A DNA stretch of 64,000 nucleotides from CAWBLP01 sp963721065 (GCA_963721065.1 CAVRHO010000001.1:1116001-1180000); one strand, 5' to 3'; numbered from the stretch's first letter, positions 8,151 to 16,447 are shown. Program-made: numbers and translations. The notes: generated from the letters alone by a model not told the origin.

Positions 8151-8750
8151 ATGGCACGTGAACCAAGAGACGGTGGGCGGGGCCGCGACCGCGATCGCGA
8201 CGCCGATGACGGCCTGACCGACAAGCTGGTCACCATCAACCGCGTTGCGAAAGTGGTGAAGGGTGGCCGTCGTTTCGCCTTCGCGGCACTCGTGGTGGTG
8301 GGCGACCAGAAGGGGCGTGTGGGCTATGGCGCCGGCAAGGCGCGCGAGGTGCCGGAGGCGATCCGCAAGGCGACCGAGCGTGCCAAGCGCAGCATGATCC
8401 GTGTGCCGATGAAGGAAGGCCGTACGCTGCACCACGACGTGGAAGGCCGCTTCGGCGCCGGCACTGTGGTACTGCGGTCCGCCCCGGCCGGCACCGGCAT
8501 CATCGCCGGCGGCCCGTTGCGCGCCGTGTTCGAGACGCTGGGGATCGGCGATGTCGTGGCCAAGAGCCTGGGCAGCCGCAACCCGCACAACATGATCAAG
8601 GCCACCTTCGCGGGCCTGCAGAGCTGCGCCTCGCCGCGCTCGGTGGCGACGCGGCGCGGCAAGAAGGTGTCGGAGCTGTTCGCCCGCCGGGATGCGCAGC
8701 CGGCGCAGCCGCCGGCCCAGCCGCAGCAGGAGGGGCAGCCCAATGCCTAA
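8151..8750 (+). CDS. rpsE: 30S ribosomal protein S5
   Basis: A 199-residue S5, which supports decoding fidelity and mRNA unwinding. The S5 N-terminal signature is present (TINRVAKVVKGGRRFAFAAL and GYGAGKAREVPEAIRKATER). The core ends near residue 180 and is followed by a Gln/Pro/Ala tail. The N-terminus is an Arg/Asp-rich extension (PRDGGRGRDRDRDADD). Its last codons overlap the rpmD start by eight bases. Confidence 0.96.
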   Translation: MAREPRDGGRGRDRDRDADDGLTDKLVTINRVAKVVKGGRRFAFAALVVVGDQKGRVGYGAGKAREVPEAIRKATERAKRSMIRVPMKEGRTLHHDVEGRFGAGTVVLRSAPAGTGIIAGGPLRAVFETLGIGDVVAKSLGSRNPHNMIKATFAGLQSCASPRSVATRRGKKVSELFARRDAQPAQPPAQPQQEGQPNA

Positions 8751-8925
8751 GATCCGCGTGACGCAGATCGGCTCGCCGATCGGTCGCAAGCCGGGGCAGA
8801 AGGAAACGCTGGTCGGCCTCGGCCTGAACAAGATGCGCCGCACGCGGGAGCTGGACGATACCCCCGCGATCCGCGGCATGATCCGCAAGGTGGCCCACCT
8901 GGTGAAGGTGGAGGAGCTGGCCTGA
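8743..8925 (+). CDS. rpmD: 50S ribosomal protein L30
   Basis: A 60-residue L30 of the standard bacterial size. It begins MPKIRVTQIGSPIGRKPGQK and contains LVGLGLNKMRRTRELDDTP and the end MIRKVAHLVKVEEL. The ATG lies inside the rpsE tail (8-nt overlap), giving coupled translation. rplO follows after one base. Confidence 0.95.
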   Translation: MPKIRVTQIGSPIGRKPGQKETLVGLGLNKMRRTRELDDTPAIRGMIRKVAHLVKVEELA

Positions 8926-8926
8926 C

Positions 8927-9412
8927 ATGAAGCTGAACGAGTTGCGCGACAATCCCGGCGCGCGCCTGAAGTCCAAGCGGCTGGGCCGTGGTATCGGCTC
9001 GGGCAAGGGCAAGACCTCCGGCAAGGGTGTGAAGGGCCAGAAGGCGCGCACCGGCGTGTCGATCAACGGGTTCGAAGGCGGGCAGATGCCGATCTACCGC
9101 CGCCTGCCGAAGCGCGGGTTCGTCAACCCGTTCCGCAAGGTCTATGCACCGGTCAACCTGGGCACGCTGGACGCGGCGATCGAAGCCGGCCGGTTGGACG
9201 CCGGCCAGCCGATCACCGAGGAGACCCTGGCCGCCGCCGGCCTGGTGCGCGGCCGGGTGGACGGCGTGCGCCTGCTGGGCAACGGCGAGATCAAGCGGGC
9301 CGTCACCATCACTGTCTCCGGTGCCTCGGCATCGGCCAAGGCGGCGGTGGAGCAGGCCGGCGGGTCGGTCACAACCACCGTGGTGCGGGAGACCGCCGAG
9401 GCCGCGGCCTGA
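8927..9412 (+). CDS. rplO: 50S ribosomal protein L15
   Basis: A 161-residue L15 with the glycine/lysine-rich N-terminal arm (RLGRGIGSGKGKTSGKGVKG) that threads through 23S rRNA, the FEGGQMPIYRRLPKRGF motif near residues 45-65, and a C-terminal domain with GEIKRAVTITVSGASASAKA. It is followed by a 169-bp gap before secY, unusually long for this cluster. Confidence 0.96.
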   Translation: MKLNELRDNPGARLKSKRLGRGIGSGKGKTSGKGVKGQKARTGVSINGFEGGQMPIYRRLPKRGFVNPFRKVYAPVNLGTLDAAIEAGRLDAGQPITEETLAAAGLVRGRVDGVRLLGNGEIKRAVTITVSGASASAKAAVEQAGGSVTTTVVRETAEAAA

Positions 9413-9431
9413 GCTTGCGACGGCCGGGGCA

Positions 9432-9491
9432 GGCCGCCGTCCACGATTTTCCTTGGCGGGTGTCTGCCCGATGTCGTGGATGGGCGGTCGG
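9432..9491. repeat. Degenerate copy of the intergenic palindromic element (rplO-secY gap)
   Basis: The gap contains GCCGTCCACGATTTT and, 21 nt later, TGTCGTGGATGGGCGG. These two inverted arms (CGTCCACGA against TCGTGGATGG) resemble the intergenic repeat family found at about ten other places in the window. The match is weaker than elsewhere, so membership is tentative. Confidence 0.4.
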
Positions 9492-9525
9492 TGCCTGGCG
9501 ATGAATGCGGCCTGCCGGCTGCGTC

Positions 9526-9555
9526 TTGCACTTCGTGCCTGTGCTGCGGGACAAT
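9526..9555 (+). promoter_or_regulatory. Candidate sigma-70 promoter upstream of secY
   Basis: TTGCAC at 9526-9531 and GACAAT at 9550-9555 are separated by 18 nt, and secY begins 27 nt downstream. The elements match the consensus moderately. The long gap after rplO makes an internal promoter for secY-adk plausible, but the genes could also be read through from the spc operon. Confidence 0.35.
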
Positions 9556-9581
9556 AGCGCGTACTTACCAAGGACCTGCCC

Positions 9582-10919
9582 ATGGCTTCCGCTGCCGAAC
9601 AGCTCGCTGCCAACCTTAACCTCGGCGTGCTGTCGAAGGCGACCGAGCTCAAGAAGCGCATCTGGTTCACGCTGGGTGCGCTGATCGTGTATCGCCTGGG
9701 TACCTACATTCCGGTGCCCGGCGTCGATGCCAGCGTGATGACCCAGATGCTGCAGCAGCACGGCGCCGGCATCCTGGGCATGTTCGACATGTTCACCGGC
9801 GGCGCGCTGGGGCGCATGACCGTGTTCGCGCTGAACATCATGCCGTACATCAGCGCCAGCATCATCATTCAGTTGATGACGGCTGCGCTTCCGTCCCTCG
9901 AGGCCCTGAAGAAGGAGGGCGAGCAGGGCCGGATCAAGATGAACCAGTACACCCGCTACCTGACGGTGGTGATCGCCATGTTCCAGTCCTACGGCATTGC
10001 CATAGGGCTGGAGAGCATGCACGGCAGTTTCGGCGCCGCGGTGGTCCATCCCGGCCTCTTCTTCCAGGTGTCCTGCGTCATCACGCTGGTCGGCGGCACG
10101 ATGTTCCTGATGTGGCTGGGTGAGCAGATCACTGCCCGCGGTGTCGGCAACGGCATCAGCCTGATCATCATGGCCGGGATCGTCGCCAACCTGCCTTCGG
10201 CCATGGCCTCGCTGCTGGAACTGGGGCGCACCGGCGCGCTGTCGGTGTTCTTCATCCTGGCCTTCTTCGTTCTGGCCGTCGCGGTGGTTGCCTTCATCGT
10301 GTTCATCGAGCAGGCGCAGCGCCGCGTTCCGGTGCAGTATCCCAAGCGCCAGGTCGGAAACCGGATGTTCGGCGGCGACTCGACGCACATGCCGCTGAAG
10401 ATCAACACCTCAGGCGTGATCCCGCCGATCTTCGCCAGCTCGATCCTGCTGATTCCGGCGACCGTGGCCGGTTTCTCCAGCAACGGACCTGCCTGGTTCC
10501 AGTGGATCGCGACGGAGCTGTCGCACGGCCAGCCGCTCTACCTCGGCCTCTATGCGGCAATGATCGTGTTCTTCTCCTTCTTCTACACCGCGGTGGTGTT
10601 CAATCCGGAGGAAACGGCGGACAACCTGAAGAAATACGGCGGCTTCGTTCCCGGCATTCGCCCGGGCAGCGCCACAGCCGAGTATTTCGACCGTGTGCTG
10701 ACGCGGCTGACCGCGGTGGGCGGCCTCTACCTGGTGGCGGTCTGCCTGCTTCCGGAGGTGCTGATCAGCGATTACGGCCTGCCATTTTATTTCGGCGGCA
10801 CCTCGATCCTGATCGTCGTTTCGGTTACCATGGACACCGTCACGCAGATCCAGTCGCATCTGCTGGCACATCAGTATGAAGGCCTGATCCGTAAGGCCCG
10901 TGTTCGGAACAGACGATGA
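9582..10919 (+). CDS. secY: Preprotein translocase subunit SecY
   Basis: A 445-residue inner-membrane protein, the central pore of the Sec translocon, with ten predicted transmembrane helices. The first helix region reads IWFTLGALIVYRLGTYIPVP, and the plug/TM2 area shows GGALGRMTVFALNIMPYISA. Cytosolic loops that contact the ribosome and SecA include QRRVPVQYPKRQVGNRMFGG and NPEETADNLKKYGGFVPGIR. Its stop overlaps the adk start by four bases. Its place after rplO is the conserved spc-operon position. Confidence 0.98.
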   Translation: MASAAEQLAANLNLGVLSKATELKKRIWFTLGALIVYRLGTYIPVPGVDASVMTQMLQQHGAGILGMFDMFTGGALGRMTVFALNIMPYISASIIIQLMTAALPSLEALKKEGEQGRIKMNQYTRYLTVVIAMFQSYGIAIGLESMHGSFGAAVVHPGLFFQVSCVITLVGGTMFLMWLGEQITARGVGNGISLIIMAGIVANLPSAMASLLELGRTGALSVFFILAFFVLAVAVVAFIVFIEQAQRRVPVQYPKRQVGNRMFGGDSTHMPLKINTSGVIPPIFASSILLIPATVAGFSSNGPAWFQWIATELSHGQPLYLGLYAAMIVFFSFFYTAVVFNPEETADNLKKYGGFVPGIRPGSATAEYFDRVLTRLTAVGGLYLVAVCLLPEVLISDYGLPFYFGGTSILIVVSVTMDTVTQIQSHLLAHQYEGLIRKARVRNRR

Positions 10920-11578
10920 AACTGATCCTGTTGGGGCCGCCCGGCGCGGGGAAGGGCACCCAGGCCAAGCGCCTGCAAGACCGTTACGGCATCGCCCAGG
11001 TGTCCACCGGCGACATGCTGCGTGCGGAAGTGGCTGGGGGCACGCCGATCGGGCAGGAGGCGAAGGCGGTGATGGAGGCCGGGCAACTGGTCTCCGACGA
11101 CATCCTGGTGCGGATGCTGCGTGGCCGTATCGCCCAGCCGGATTGCGCCAAGGGGTTCATCCTCGACGGTTTTCCCCGCACCGTGCCGCAGGCCGCGGCG
11201 CTGGACCGCATGCTGGCGGACAGCGGCCTTAAGCTGGATGCGGTGGTCGAACTCAAGGTCGATGACGCGGCGCTGGTGGACCGCATCGCCGGGCGCTTTA
11301 CCTGCGCCAAGTGCGGCGCCGGCTACCACGACATTTTCCAGCGGCCGAAGGTGCCGGGGAAATGCGACGTGTGCGGCGGCACCGCGTTCACCCGCCGCGC
11401 GGACGACAACCGCGAAACAGTGGCCGCCCGGCTGGAGGCCTATCACCGGCAGACGGCGCCGATCCTGCCCCACTATGCCGCGCAGGGCATCCTGCAGGAT
11501 GTGGACGGCATGGCGGAAATCGATGAGGTCACGCGCCAGCTCGTGACCCTGCTCGACCGGATCGCGCCCGGCGGCTGA
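10916..11578 (+). CDS. adk: Adenylate kinase (zinc-type)
   Basis: A 220-residue enzyme that interconverts ATP + AMP and 2 ADP. The P-loop GPPGAGKGT is at residues 7-15, followed by the AMP-binding STGDMLR and the signature GFILDGFPRTVPQA. The LID domain carries four cysteines (Cys130, Cys133, Cys150, Cys153) in CAKC/CDVC pairs, the zinc-binding form. It overlaps secY by four bases. In most relatives rpsM follows directly, but here a glycosyltransferase gene follows after 9 nt. Confidence 0.97.
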   Translation: MKLILLGPPGAGKGTQAKRLQDRYGIAQVSTGDMLRAEVAGGTPIGQEAKAVMEAGQLVSDDILVRMLRGRIAQPDCAKGFILDGFPRTVPQAAALDRMLADSGLKLDAVVELKVDDAALVDRIAGRFTCAKCGAGYHDIFQRPKVPGKCDVCGGTAFTRRADDNRETVAARLEAYHRQTAPILPHYAAQGILQDVDGMAEIDEVTRQLVTLLDRIAPGG

Positions 11579-11587
11579 TCCCGGCCG

Positions 11588-13138
11588 GTGGAAACCGCGA
11601 CCCAGTTGCTGCACCGGGCGGACCGGCTGCACCAGAAGCGGGATCTGCCGCAGGCTGTGACGCTGTACCGGCGCGCGGTGGAACGGGCGCCCGTCCTGCT
11701 GGAGGCGTGGTACGGACTGGGCTGCGCGCTGGCCGGGCAGGGCGCCCATGCCGATGCGGCGGAGGCACTGCAGCAGGCGGTGCTGCTGCGCCCGGACGCG
11801 ACCGGTGCCCGCTGCAACCTGGCCGAGGCGCTGTTCGAACAGGGCAAGGTTGACGACGCCGTTGCTGAGTACGGCCGCGTGGTCCGAAGCGGCGATCCCG
11901 AGGTCGCCGCGGTGGCGGCGGCGGCGCTGGCCTGCATCGCCCCGGGAGCGCCGCAGTTGGACAATGCGGCGATCCAGGCGATGCGGCGGCGGTGGGTGGC
12001 GTTGGCCGGTCGGGACATCCGGCCGCTGCCCCCGGCACCGGCACCGGCACCGGCGCAGCCTGGCCGCAAGCTGCGGGTCGGCTATGTCAGTGCATTTTTC
12101 GGCGCGCGCAACTGGATGAAGCCGGTCTGGGGCGTGATCAACCGCCACGACCGCGATCGGTTCGAGATCCACCTGCTGTCCGATGGCGCCGATCCCTCGG
12201 CCGAGGGCGGTTACGTCGATCATCCCGAGGACCGCATCTGGCAGGTTGCGGGTCTGCCCAATGCGGAGCTGGCCCACCACGTGCGCCAGGCCGGGCTGGA
12301 CGTGCTGGTGGACCTGAACGGCTACAGCCGGCAGCCGCGGATGCCGCTGTTCCTGCACCGGCCGGTGCGGCGGCAGATCGCCTGGTTCAACATGTACGCC
12401 ACCAGCGGAATGGATGCATTCGACCTGCTGGTCGGTGATGCGGCCGTTCTGCCACCGGCGGAGGAGACCCACTACACCGAGCGCGTCGCCCGCGTGCCCG
12501 GCAGCTACCTGGCCTTCGAGGTGCTGTACCCGGTGCCCGACGTTGCGCCGCCGCCATTGCGGCACAACGGCTTCCTGACCTTCGGCTCCCTCGGGTCGGC
12601 GTACAAGCTGACCGACCAGGTTATCGCCGCCTGGGCCCGTATCCTCCGCGCGATCCCCGGCGCTCGTCTGGTGCTGCGCAACCGCGCGCTGGACGACGCC
12701 TCGAATCGCACGGCGCTGCTGGCCCGCTTCCTCCGGCGCGGGGTGGAGGCCCACCGGCTGACCCTGTTGGGGGCGGCGGAGCACCAGGCGTTTCTCCGCA
12801 CGTACGACCAGATCGATATTGCCCTGGACACCTTCCCGTACAACGGCGGCACCACCACCACCGAGGCGCTGTGGCAGGGCGTGCCGGTGCTGACCTTCAA
12901 TGGGGATCGCTGGGCGGCACGCACCAGCCGCTCACTGCTGCTGGCCGCCGGGCTCGACGACTGGGTTGCGGCGAGCGAGTCGGACTACATCAACACCGCG
13001 ATCCGCCTGTCCAGCCGGCCCGAACTGCCCGCTGAACTGTCCGCCCTGCGTCACGGCATGCGGGCAAGGCTGTCGGCGAGTGCGGCGTGCGACACGGCAA
13101 CACTGTGCCGGTCGCTGGAAGCGCTCTACCGAAGCTGA
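11588..13138 (+). CDS. TPR protein with SPINDLY/O-GlcNAc transferase (GT41-like) domain
   Basis: A 516-residue protein with a GTG start 9 nt after adk. Residues 3-115 form about three TPR units (YRRAVERAPVLLEAWYGLGC; LLRPDATGARCNLAEALFEQ), then a Pro/Ala linker (PLPPAPAPAPAQ). The rest matches the OGT/SPINDLY catalytic fold: KLRVGYVSAFFGARNW, DVLVDLNGYSRQPRMPLFL, TFGSLGSAYKLTDQVIAAWA and DIALDTFPYNGGTTTTEALW, the last being the nucleotide-sugar site. Family members glycosylate Ser/Thr of proteins; the substrate here is unknown. Its position between adk and rpsM implies constitutive co-expression with ribosomal genes. There is no signal peptide, so it is cytoplasmic. Confidence 0.85.
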   Translation: METATQLLHRADRLHQKRDLPQAVTLYRRAVERAPVLLEAWYGLGCALAGQGAHADAAEALQQAVLLRPDATGARCNLAEALFEQGKVDDAVAEYGRVVRSGDPEVAAVAAAALACIAPGAPQLDNAAIQAMRRRWVALAGRDIRPLPPAPAPAPAQPGRKLRVGYVSAFFGARNWMKPVWGVINRHDRDRFEIHLLSDGADPSAEGGYVDHPEDRIWQVAGLPNAELAHHVRQAGLDVLVDLNGYSRQPRMPLFLHRPVRRQIAWFNMYATSGMDAFDLLVGDAAVLPPAEETHYTERVARVPGSYLAFEVLYPVPDVAPPPLRHNGFLTFGSLGSAYKLTDQVIAAWARILRAIPGARLVLRNRALDDASNRTALLARFLRRGVEAHRLTLLGAAEHQAFLRTYDQIDIALDTFPYNGGTTTTEALWQGVPVLTFNGDRWAARTSRSLLLAAGLDDWVAASESDYINTAIRLSSRPELPAELSALRHGMRARLSASAACDTATLCRSLEALYRS

Positions 13139-13552
13139 GCGGTCGTCGGTACGGTCCCGGATCAGGCACGAACGGTTCGCCTGCCCGAAGCCTGATGTCC
13201 GTTGCGTCCGCGCACCCTGGCCGCGCACCCTGGCCGCGCACCCTGGCCGCACACCCTGGCCGCGCGGCCGGCCTGCGAGCGGATGTTGGTGTCGGGGACC
13301 GGTGCTCTCGCGGGCCTGCGTGCAACCGGTTCGGCAATGGCAATGCCCATCCGTTCGTGCCCCCTGCGGGGTGACAACATGCCGGGACTCCGGGTGGCGG
13401 TGTGCCGCGGTGCAGGAGCCGTGATCCCGAAAGCAGCCCAGGATCGCCCGTGCCATCTTGTCAGGCCGGAGCGACACCGCAATATACGGCGCGCGGACGT
13501 TGCCGTCCCACGGGCGGCGACGGTCTGCACGCGGAAAGTTGATCTGGTCGCG
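13139..13552. other. Non-coding stretch between the OGT-like gene and the alpha-operon promoter
   Basis: About 410 bp without a credible gene on either strand. It holds the 13-bp tandem repeat listed separately; the rest is unremarkable GC-rich sequence. The long antisense frames here are shadows of the alpha operon's codon bias. Confidence 0.7.
13211..13262. repeat. Four tandem copies of a 13-bp unit
   Basis: The unit CGCACCCTGGCCG is repeated head to tail at 13211, 13224, 13237 and 13250; the last copy has one substitution (CACACC). Thirteen is not a multiple of three and the block lies in non-coding DNA. It has the form of a minisatellite produced by replication slippage. Confidence 0.9.
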
Positions 13553-13580
13553 TTGACTCCCTGTCTGCGGCAAGTATAGT
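13553..13580 (+). promoter_or_regulatory. Sigma-70-type promoter of the alpha operon (rpsM-rpsK-rpoA-rplQ)
   Basis: TTGACT at 13553-13558 and TATAGT at 13575-13580, separated by 16 nt, are close to consensus. The rpsM start lies about 105 nt downstream, leaving a leader of roughly 100 nt. This would transcribe the alpha operon independently of spc, which fits the inserted glycosyltransferase gene and the 548-bp gap. Confidence 0.7.
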
Positions 13581-13686
13581 CCGCGGCTCCGGCGCACCCC
13601 CATATGGGGGCTGCGCTGCATGCGCAATTTCCCGAATGGGGTTCGACAACCCCCGGCCCGCGGGCCGGGCCATAGGAGTTACAGGC

Positions 13687-14064
13687 GTGGCGCGTATTGC
13701 CGGCGTGAACATCCCCACCAATAAGCGCGTGACCATCGGGCTTCGCTACATCTACGGCATCGGTCCCAGTAAGGCCGCCGAGATCTGCACCAAGCTGAAC
13801 ATCCCCGACGATCGTCGCGTGAACCAGCTCTCGGACGACGAGGTGCTGCGCATCCGCGAACTGGTTGACCGCGAATACCGCGTCGAGGGCGACCTGCGGC
13901 GTGAAGTCGCGATGAACATCAAGCGGCTGATGGACCTGGGCTGCTATCGCGGCCTGCGGCATCGCCGTGGCCTGCCGGTTCGTGGCCAGCGCACCCACAC
14001 CAACGCGCGTACCCGCAAGGGCAAGGCGGTGCCGATCGCGGGCAAGAAGAAGGCCACCCGCTAG
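13687..14064 (+). CDS. rpsM: 30S ribosomal protein S13
   Basis: A 125-residue S13 of the 30S head that contacts P-site tRNA and bridges to L5. I use the GTG at 13687 because translation then begins MARIAGVNIPTNKRVTIGLR, the family N-terminus, with TAGGAG 9 nt upstream; earlier in-frame codons encode unrelated residues. The C-terminal GLPVRGQRTHTNARTRKGKA is intact. It is the first gene of the alpha operon. Confidence 0.96.
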   Translation: MARIAGVNIPTNKRVTIGLRYIYGIGPSKAAEICTKLNIPDDRRVNQLSDDEVLRIRELVDREYRVEGDLRREVAMNIKRLMDLGCYRGLRHRRGLPVRGQRTHTNARTRKGKAVPIAGKKKATR

Positions 14065-14149
14065 TCCGGCCAGCCTGGATTGCCGTCTTCGCCGAAATTT
14101 CCGGCCGCGTCCCCATCGCGGCGCAGAACTGGAACAGGAATCTGAGAGC

Positions 14150-14548
14150 ATGGCGAGAGCCGCCACGTCTTCGACTCGCCCCCGCCGCCGGGAGCGCAAG
14201 AACATCACGGCCGGTGTCGCCCACGTCGCGGCGACCTTCAACAACACGGTCATCACGATCACCGACGCCCAGGGTAACGCCATCGCCTGGTCCACGGCCG
14301 GCAGCCAGGGCTTCAAGGGCAGCCGCAAGTCCACCCCGTACGCCGCGCAGGTCGCGGCCGAGGATGCCGGCCGCAAGGCGCGGGAGCACGGGATGGAGCA
14401 ACTGGAAATCGAGGTCAGCGGCCCCGGCTCGGGACGCGAGAGCGCGCTGCGTGCGCTGCAGGCGGTCGGGTTCAGCATTTCCGCCATCCGCGACATGACG
14501 CCGATCCCGCATAACGGCTGCCGCCCCCGCAAGCGCCGGCGCGTCTGA
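14150..14548 (+). CDS. rpsK: 30S ribosomal protein S11
   Basis: A 132-residue S11 on the 30S platform. It contains the conserved GVAHVAATFNNTVITITDAQ, GFKGSRKSTPYAAQVAAEDA and the end TPIPHNGCRPRKRRRV. The ATG at 14150 gives the standard N-terminus with a basic extension. It lies 85 nt after rpsM. Confidence 0.97.
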   Translation: MARAATSSTRPRRRERKNITAGVAHVAATFNNTVITITDAQGNAIAWSTAGSQGFKGSRKSTPYAAQVAAEDAGRKAREHGMEQLEIEVSGPGSGRESALRALQAVGFSISAIRDMTPIPHNGCRPRKRRRV

Positions 14549-14628
14549 TCTGCGGGCCCGCCTGGGGCGGGCCGAACGTCTTTCACAGGATGGGGTCGCG
14601 CCTGACGCGGCTCGAGAGGTATCAGCCA

Positions 14629-15660
14629 ATGAGGCAGAGCGCAGTCATCCAGCGAAACTGGCAGTCCCTGATCAAGCCCGAGAAGCTGGAAGTCGAACCG
14701 GGCGCAGATCCCGCAAAGGTCGCCACCGTGGTCGCCGAACCGCTGGAGCGCGGCTTCGGCATGACCCTGGGCAACGCCATCCGCCGTATTCTGCTGTCGT
14801 CGCTGCAGGGTGCAGCGGTGACGTCCGTGCAGATCGATGGCGTGCTGCATGAGTTCAGCAGCATCCCCGGCGTGCGTGAGGACGTTACCGACATCGTGCT
14901 CAACATCAAGCAGCTCGCGCTGCGGATGCACGGTGAGGGGCCGAAGCGCATGACGCTGACCGCCACCGGCCCGGGCGAGGTGCGCGCCGGCCAGATCCAG
15001 GCCGGCCACGACATCGACATCATGAACCCCGAGCTGGTGATCTGCACGCTGGACGACGGCGTGAAGCTGGGCATGGAGTTCACGGTGAACCTGGGCAAGG
15101 GCTACGTGCCCGCCGCCGCCAACCGGCCCGAGGACGCGCCGATCGGCCTGATCCCGGTGGACGCGATCTACTCCCCGGTGCGCCGCGTGTCCTACCGTGT
15201 GGAGCCCACCCGCGTCGGCCAGGTGACCGACTTCGACAAGCTGCTGCTGACGGTGGAGACCAACGGCGCGGTGACGCCCGAGGACGCGGTGGCGCTGGCC
15301 GCCCGCATCCTGCAGGACCAGTTGCAGCTCTTCATCAACTTCGAGGAGCCACAGCAGGTCCGCGCCGAGGAGCCGGAAGACAACCTGCCGTTCAACCGCA
15401 ACCTGTTGCGCAAGGTGGACGAGCTGGAACTGTCGGTCCGTTCGGCCAACTGCCTGAAGAACGACAACATCGTCTATATCGGCGACCTGGTGCAGAAGAC
15501 CGAGCAGGAAATGCTGCGCACGCCGAATTTCGGGCGGAAGTCGCTGAACGAGATCAAGGAGGTGCTCACCTCCATGGGCCTGTCGCTGGGCATGACCGTG
15601 CCTGGCTGGCCGCCGGAGAATATCGAAGACCTCGCCAAGCGGCTGGAAGAGCCGTTCTGA
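14629..15660 (+). CDS. rpoA: DNA-directed RNA polymerase subunit alpha
   Basis: A 343-residue alpha subunit. The N-terminal assembly domain includes FGMTLGNAIRRILLSSLQGA; the C-terminal domain (about 255-325) includes LELSVRSANCLKNDNIVYIG and the end LGMTVPGWPPENIEDLAKRL, which binds UP elements and activators. I choose the ATG at 14629, preceded by GAGAGG at a good distance; an upstream ATG at 14590 would add 13 residues and lacks such a site. It sits between rpsK and rplQ as in most bacteria. Confidence 0.97.
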   Translation: MRQSAVIQRNWQSLIKPEKLEVEPGADPAKVATVVAEPLERGFGMTLGNAIRRILLSSLQGAAVTSVQIDGVLHEFSSIPGVREDVTDIVLNIKQLALRMHGEGPKRMTLTATGPGEVRAGQIQAGHDIDIMNPELVICTLDDGVKLGMEFTVNLGKGYVPAAANRPEDAPIGLIPVDAIYSPVRRVSYRVEPTRVGQVTDFDKLLLTVETNGAVTPEDAVALAARILQDQLQLFINFEEPQQVRAEEPEDNLPFNRNLLRKVDELELSVRSANCLKNDNIVYIGDLVQKTEQEMLRTPNFGRKSLNEIKEVLTSMGLSLGMTVPGWPPENIEDLAKRLEEPF

Positions 15661-15687
15661 GCCACGGCCGAGTAAGGGACCAAACCA

Positions 15688-16128
15688 ATGCGTCACGGAG
15701 TTGCCGGCCGGAAGCTCGGCGTCACCTCAAGCCACCGTCAGGCCATGTTCCGCAACATGGCCGTGGCGCTGATCAAGCATGAGCAGATCACCACCACGCT
15801 GCCCAAGGCGAAGGAACTGCGCCCGGTGGCGGAGAAGCTGATCACCCTGGGCAAGAAGGGTGGCCTGGCAAATCGCCGGCTGGCGTATGCGCAACTGCGC
15901 GACGACGTCATCGTGGCGAAGCTGTTCGAGGCGCTGGCCGAGCGGTACCGGAGCCGGGCAGGGGGCTATACGCGGGTGCTGAAGGCGGGCGTGCGGTATG
16001 GCGACGCGGCCGACATGGCGGTGATCGAACTGGTCGATCGCGATCCGTCGGCCAAGGGCCAGGACAGCGGCCCGGTGCAGGGGCAGGAGGACGAGGAAGA
16101 GGAAGCGGCCCCGCCGGCCGCGGCGTAG
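15688..16128 (+). CDS. rplQ: 50S ribosomal protein L17
   Basis: A 146-residue L17 near the tunnel exit. It begins MRHGVAGRKLGVTSSHRQAM and contains EQITTTLPKAKELRPVAEKL and YTRVLKAGVRYGDAADMAVI. The C-terminal 25 residues are an acidic/Ala tail (EDEEEEAAPPAAA). It is the last gene of the ribosomal cluster and is followed by a hairpin terminator. Confidence 0.96.
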   Translation: MRHGVAGRKLGVTSSHRQAMFRNMAVALIKHEQITTTLPKAKELRPVAEKLITLGKKGGLANRRLAYAQLRDDVIVAKLFEALAERYRSRAGGYTRVLKAGVRYGDAADMAVIELVDRDPSAKGQDSGPVQGQEDEEEEAAPPAAA

Positions 16129-16164
16129 CGCTTTTCTCCTCTCTTCGGAGTTTGGAACGTCGGA

Positions 16165-16193
16165 AGCCCGTCACACGCGTGTGGCGGGCTTTT
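16165..16193 (+). terminator. Rho-independent terminator after rplQ
   Basis: AGCCCGTCACAC and GTGTGGCGGGCT form a 12-bp stem with one T/G position and a short loop, followed by a T run (16190-16193). It lies 36 bp behind rplQ and ends the ribosomal transcription unit. Confidence 0.8.
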
Positions 16194-16288
16194 GCTGTCG
16201 GCCCGACGCCAGCGGATGGAGCCTGATGCCGCGCCTGCGTCGTGACGGTCGGCGCCCCCGCGCCAGCGGCGCGGCAGGTCGCTCCCCT

Positions 16289-16447
16289 TCATGGTCGGCG
16301 GAGGGGCCGGCCAGCCAAGTCCTTGTCACGCGGACCGCAGCCACACGTGCAGTCGGATCGTTGGTCTTCGGCGGGGACATTCCGAGATGGTTGGGTTGTC
16401 TTTGGCATGACACGGGCGTGGATGGCTGGCCTTCGCCGACCATGAGG
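16289..16447. repeat. Intergenic palindromic element: two inverted arms
   Basis: An inverted arm at 16290-16316 (CATGGTCGGCGGAGGGGCCG...) and a direct arm at 16418-16445 (GTGGATGGCTGGCCTTCGCC followed by GACCATGA) flank about 100 bp. Both match the arms seen in several other intergenic regions of the window. The spacer contains TTTGGCATGACACGGG just ahead of the second arm, echoing the GGCATGACGA ahead of the second arm at 37976 and 45502. The element lies between rplQ and hemN. Confidence 0.7.

Noticed and set aside
10871..12784. 637-residue open frame on the minus strand across adk and the OGT-like gene
   Set aside because: It is antisense to two well-supported genes, has no recognisable domain, and is a product of high GC at third codon positions.
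13211..13262. Possible CRISPR-like repeat array
   Set aside because: The 13-bp units are directly adjacent without spacers and no cas gene is present; it is a simple tandem repeat.
13162..15696. 844-residue open frame on the minus strand across rpsM, rpsK and rpoA
   Set aside because: A shadow frame of essential alpha-operon genes with Arg/His/Gly-rich composition and no homology.
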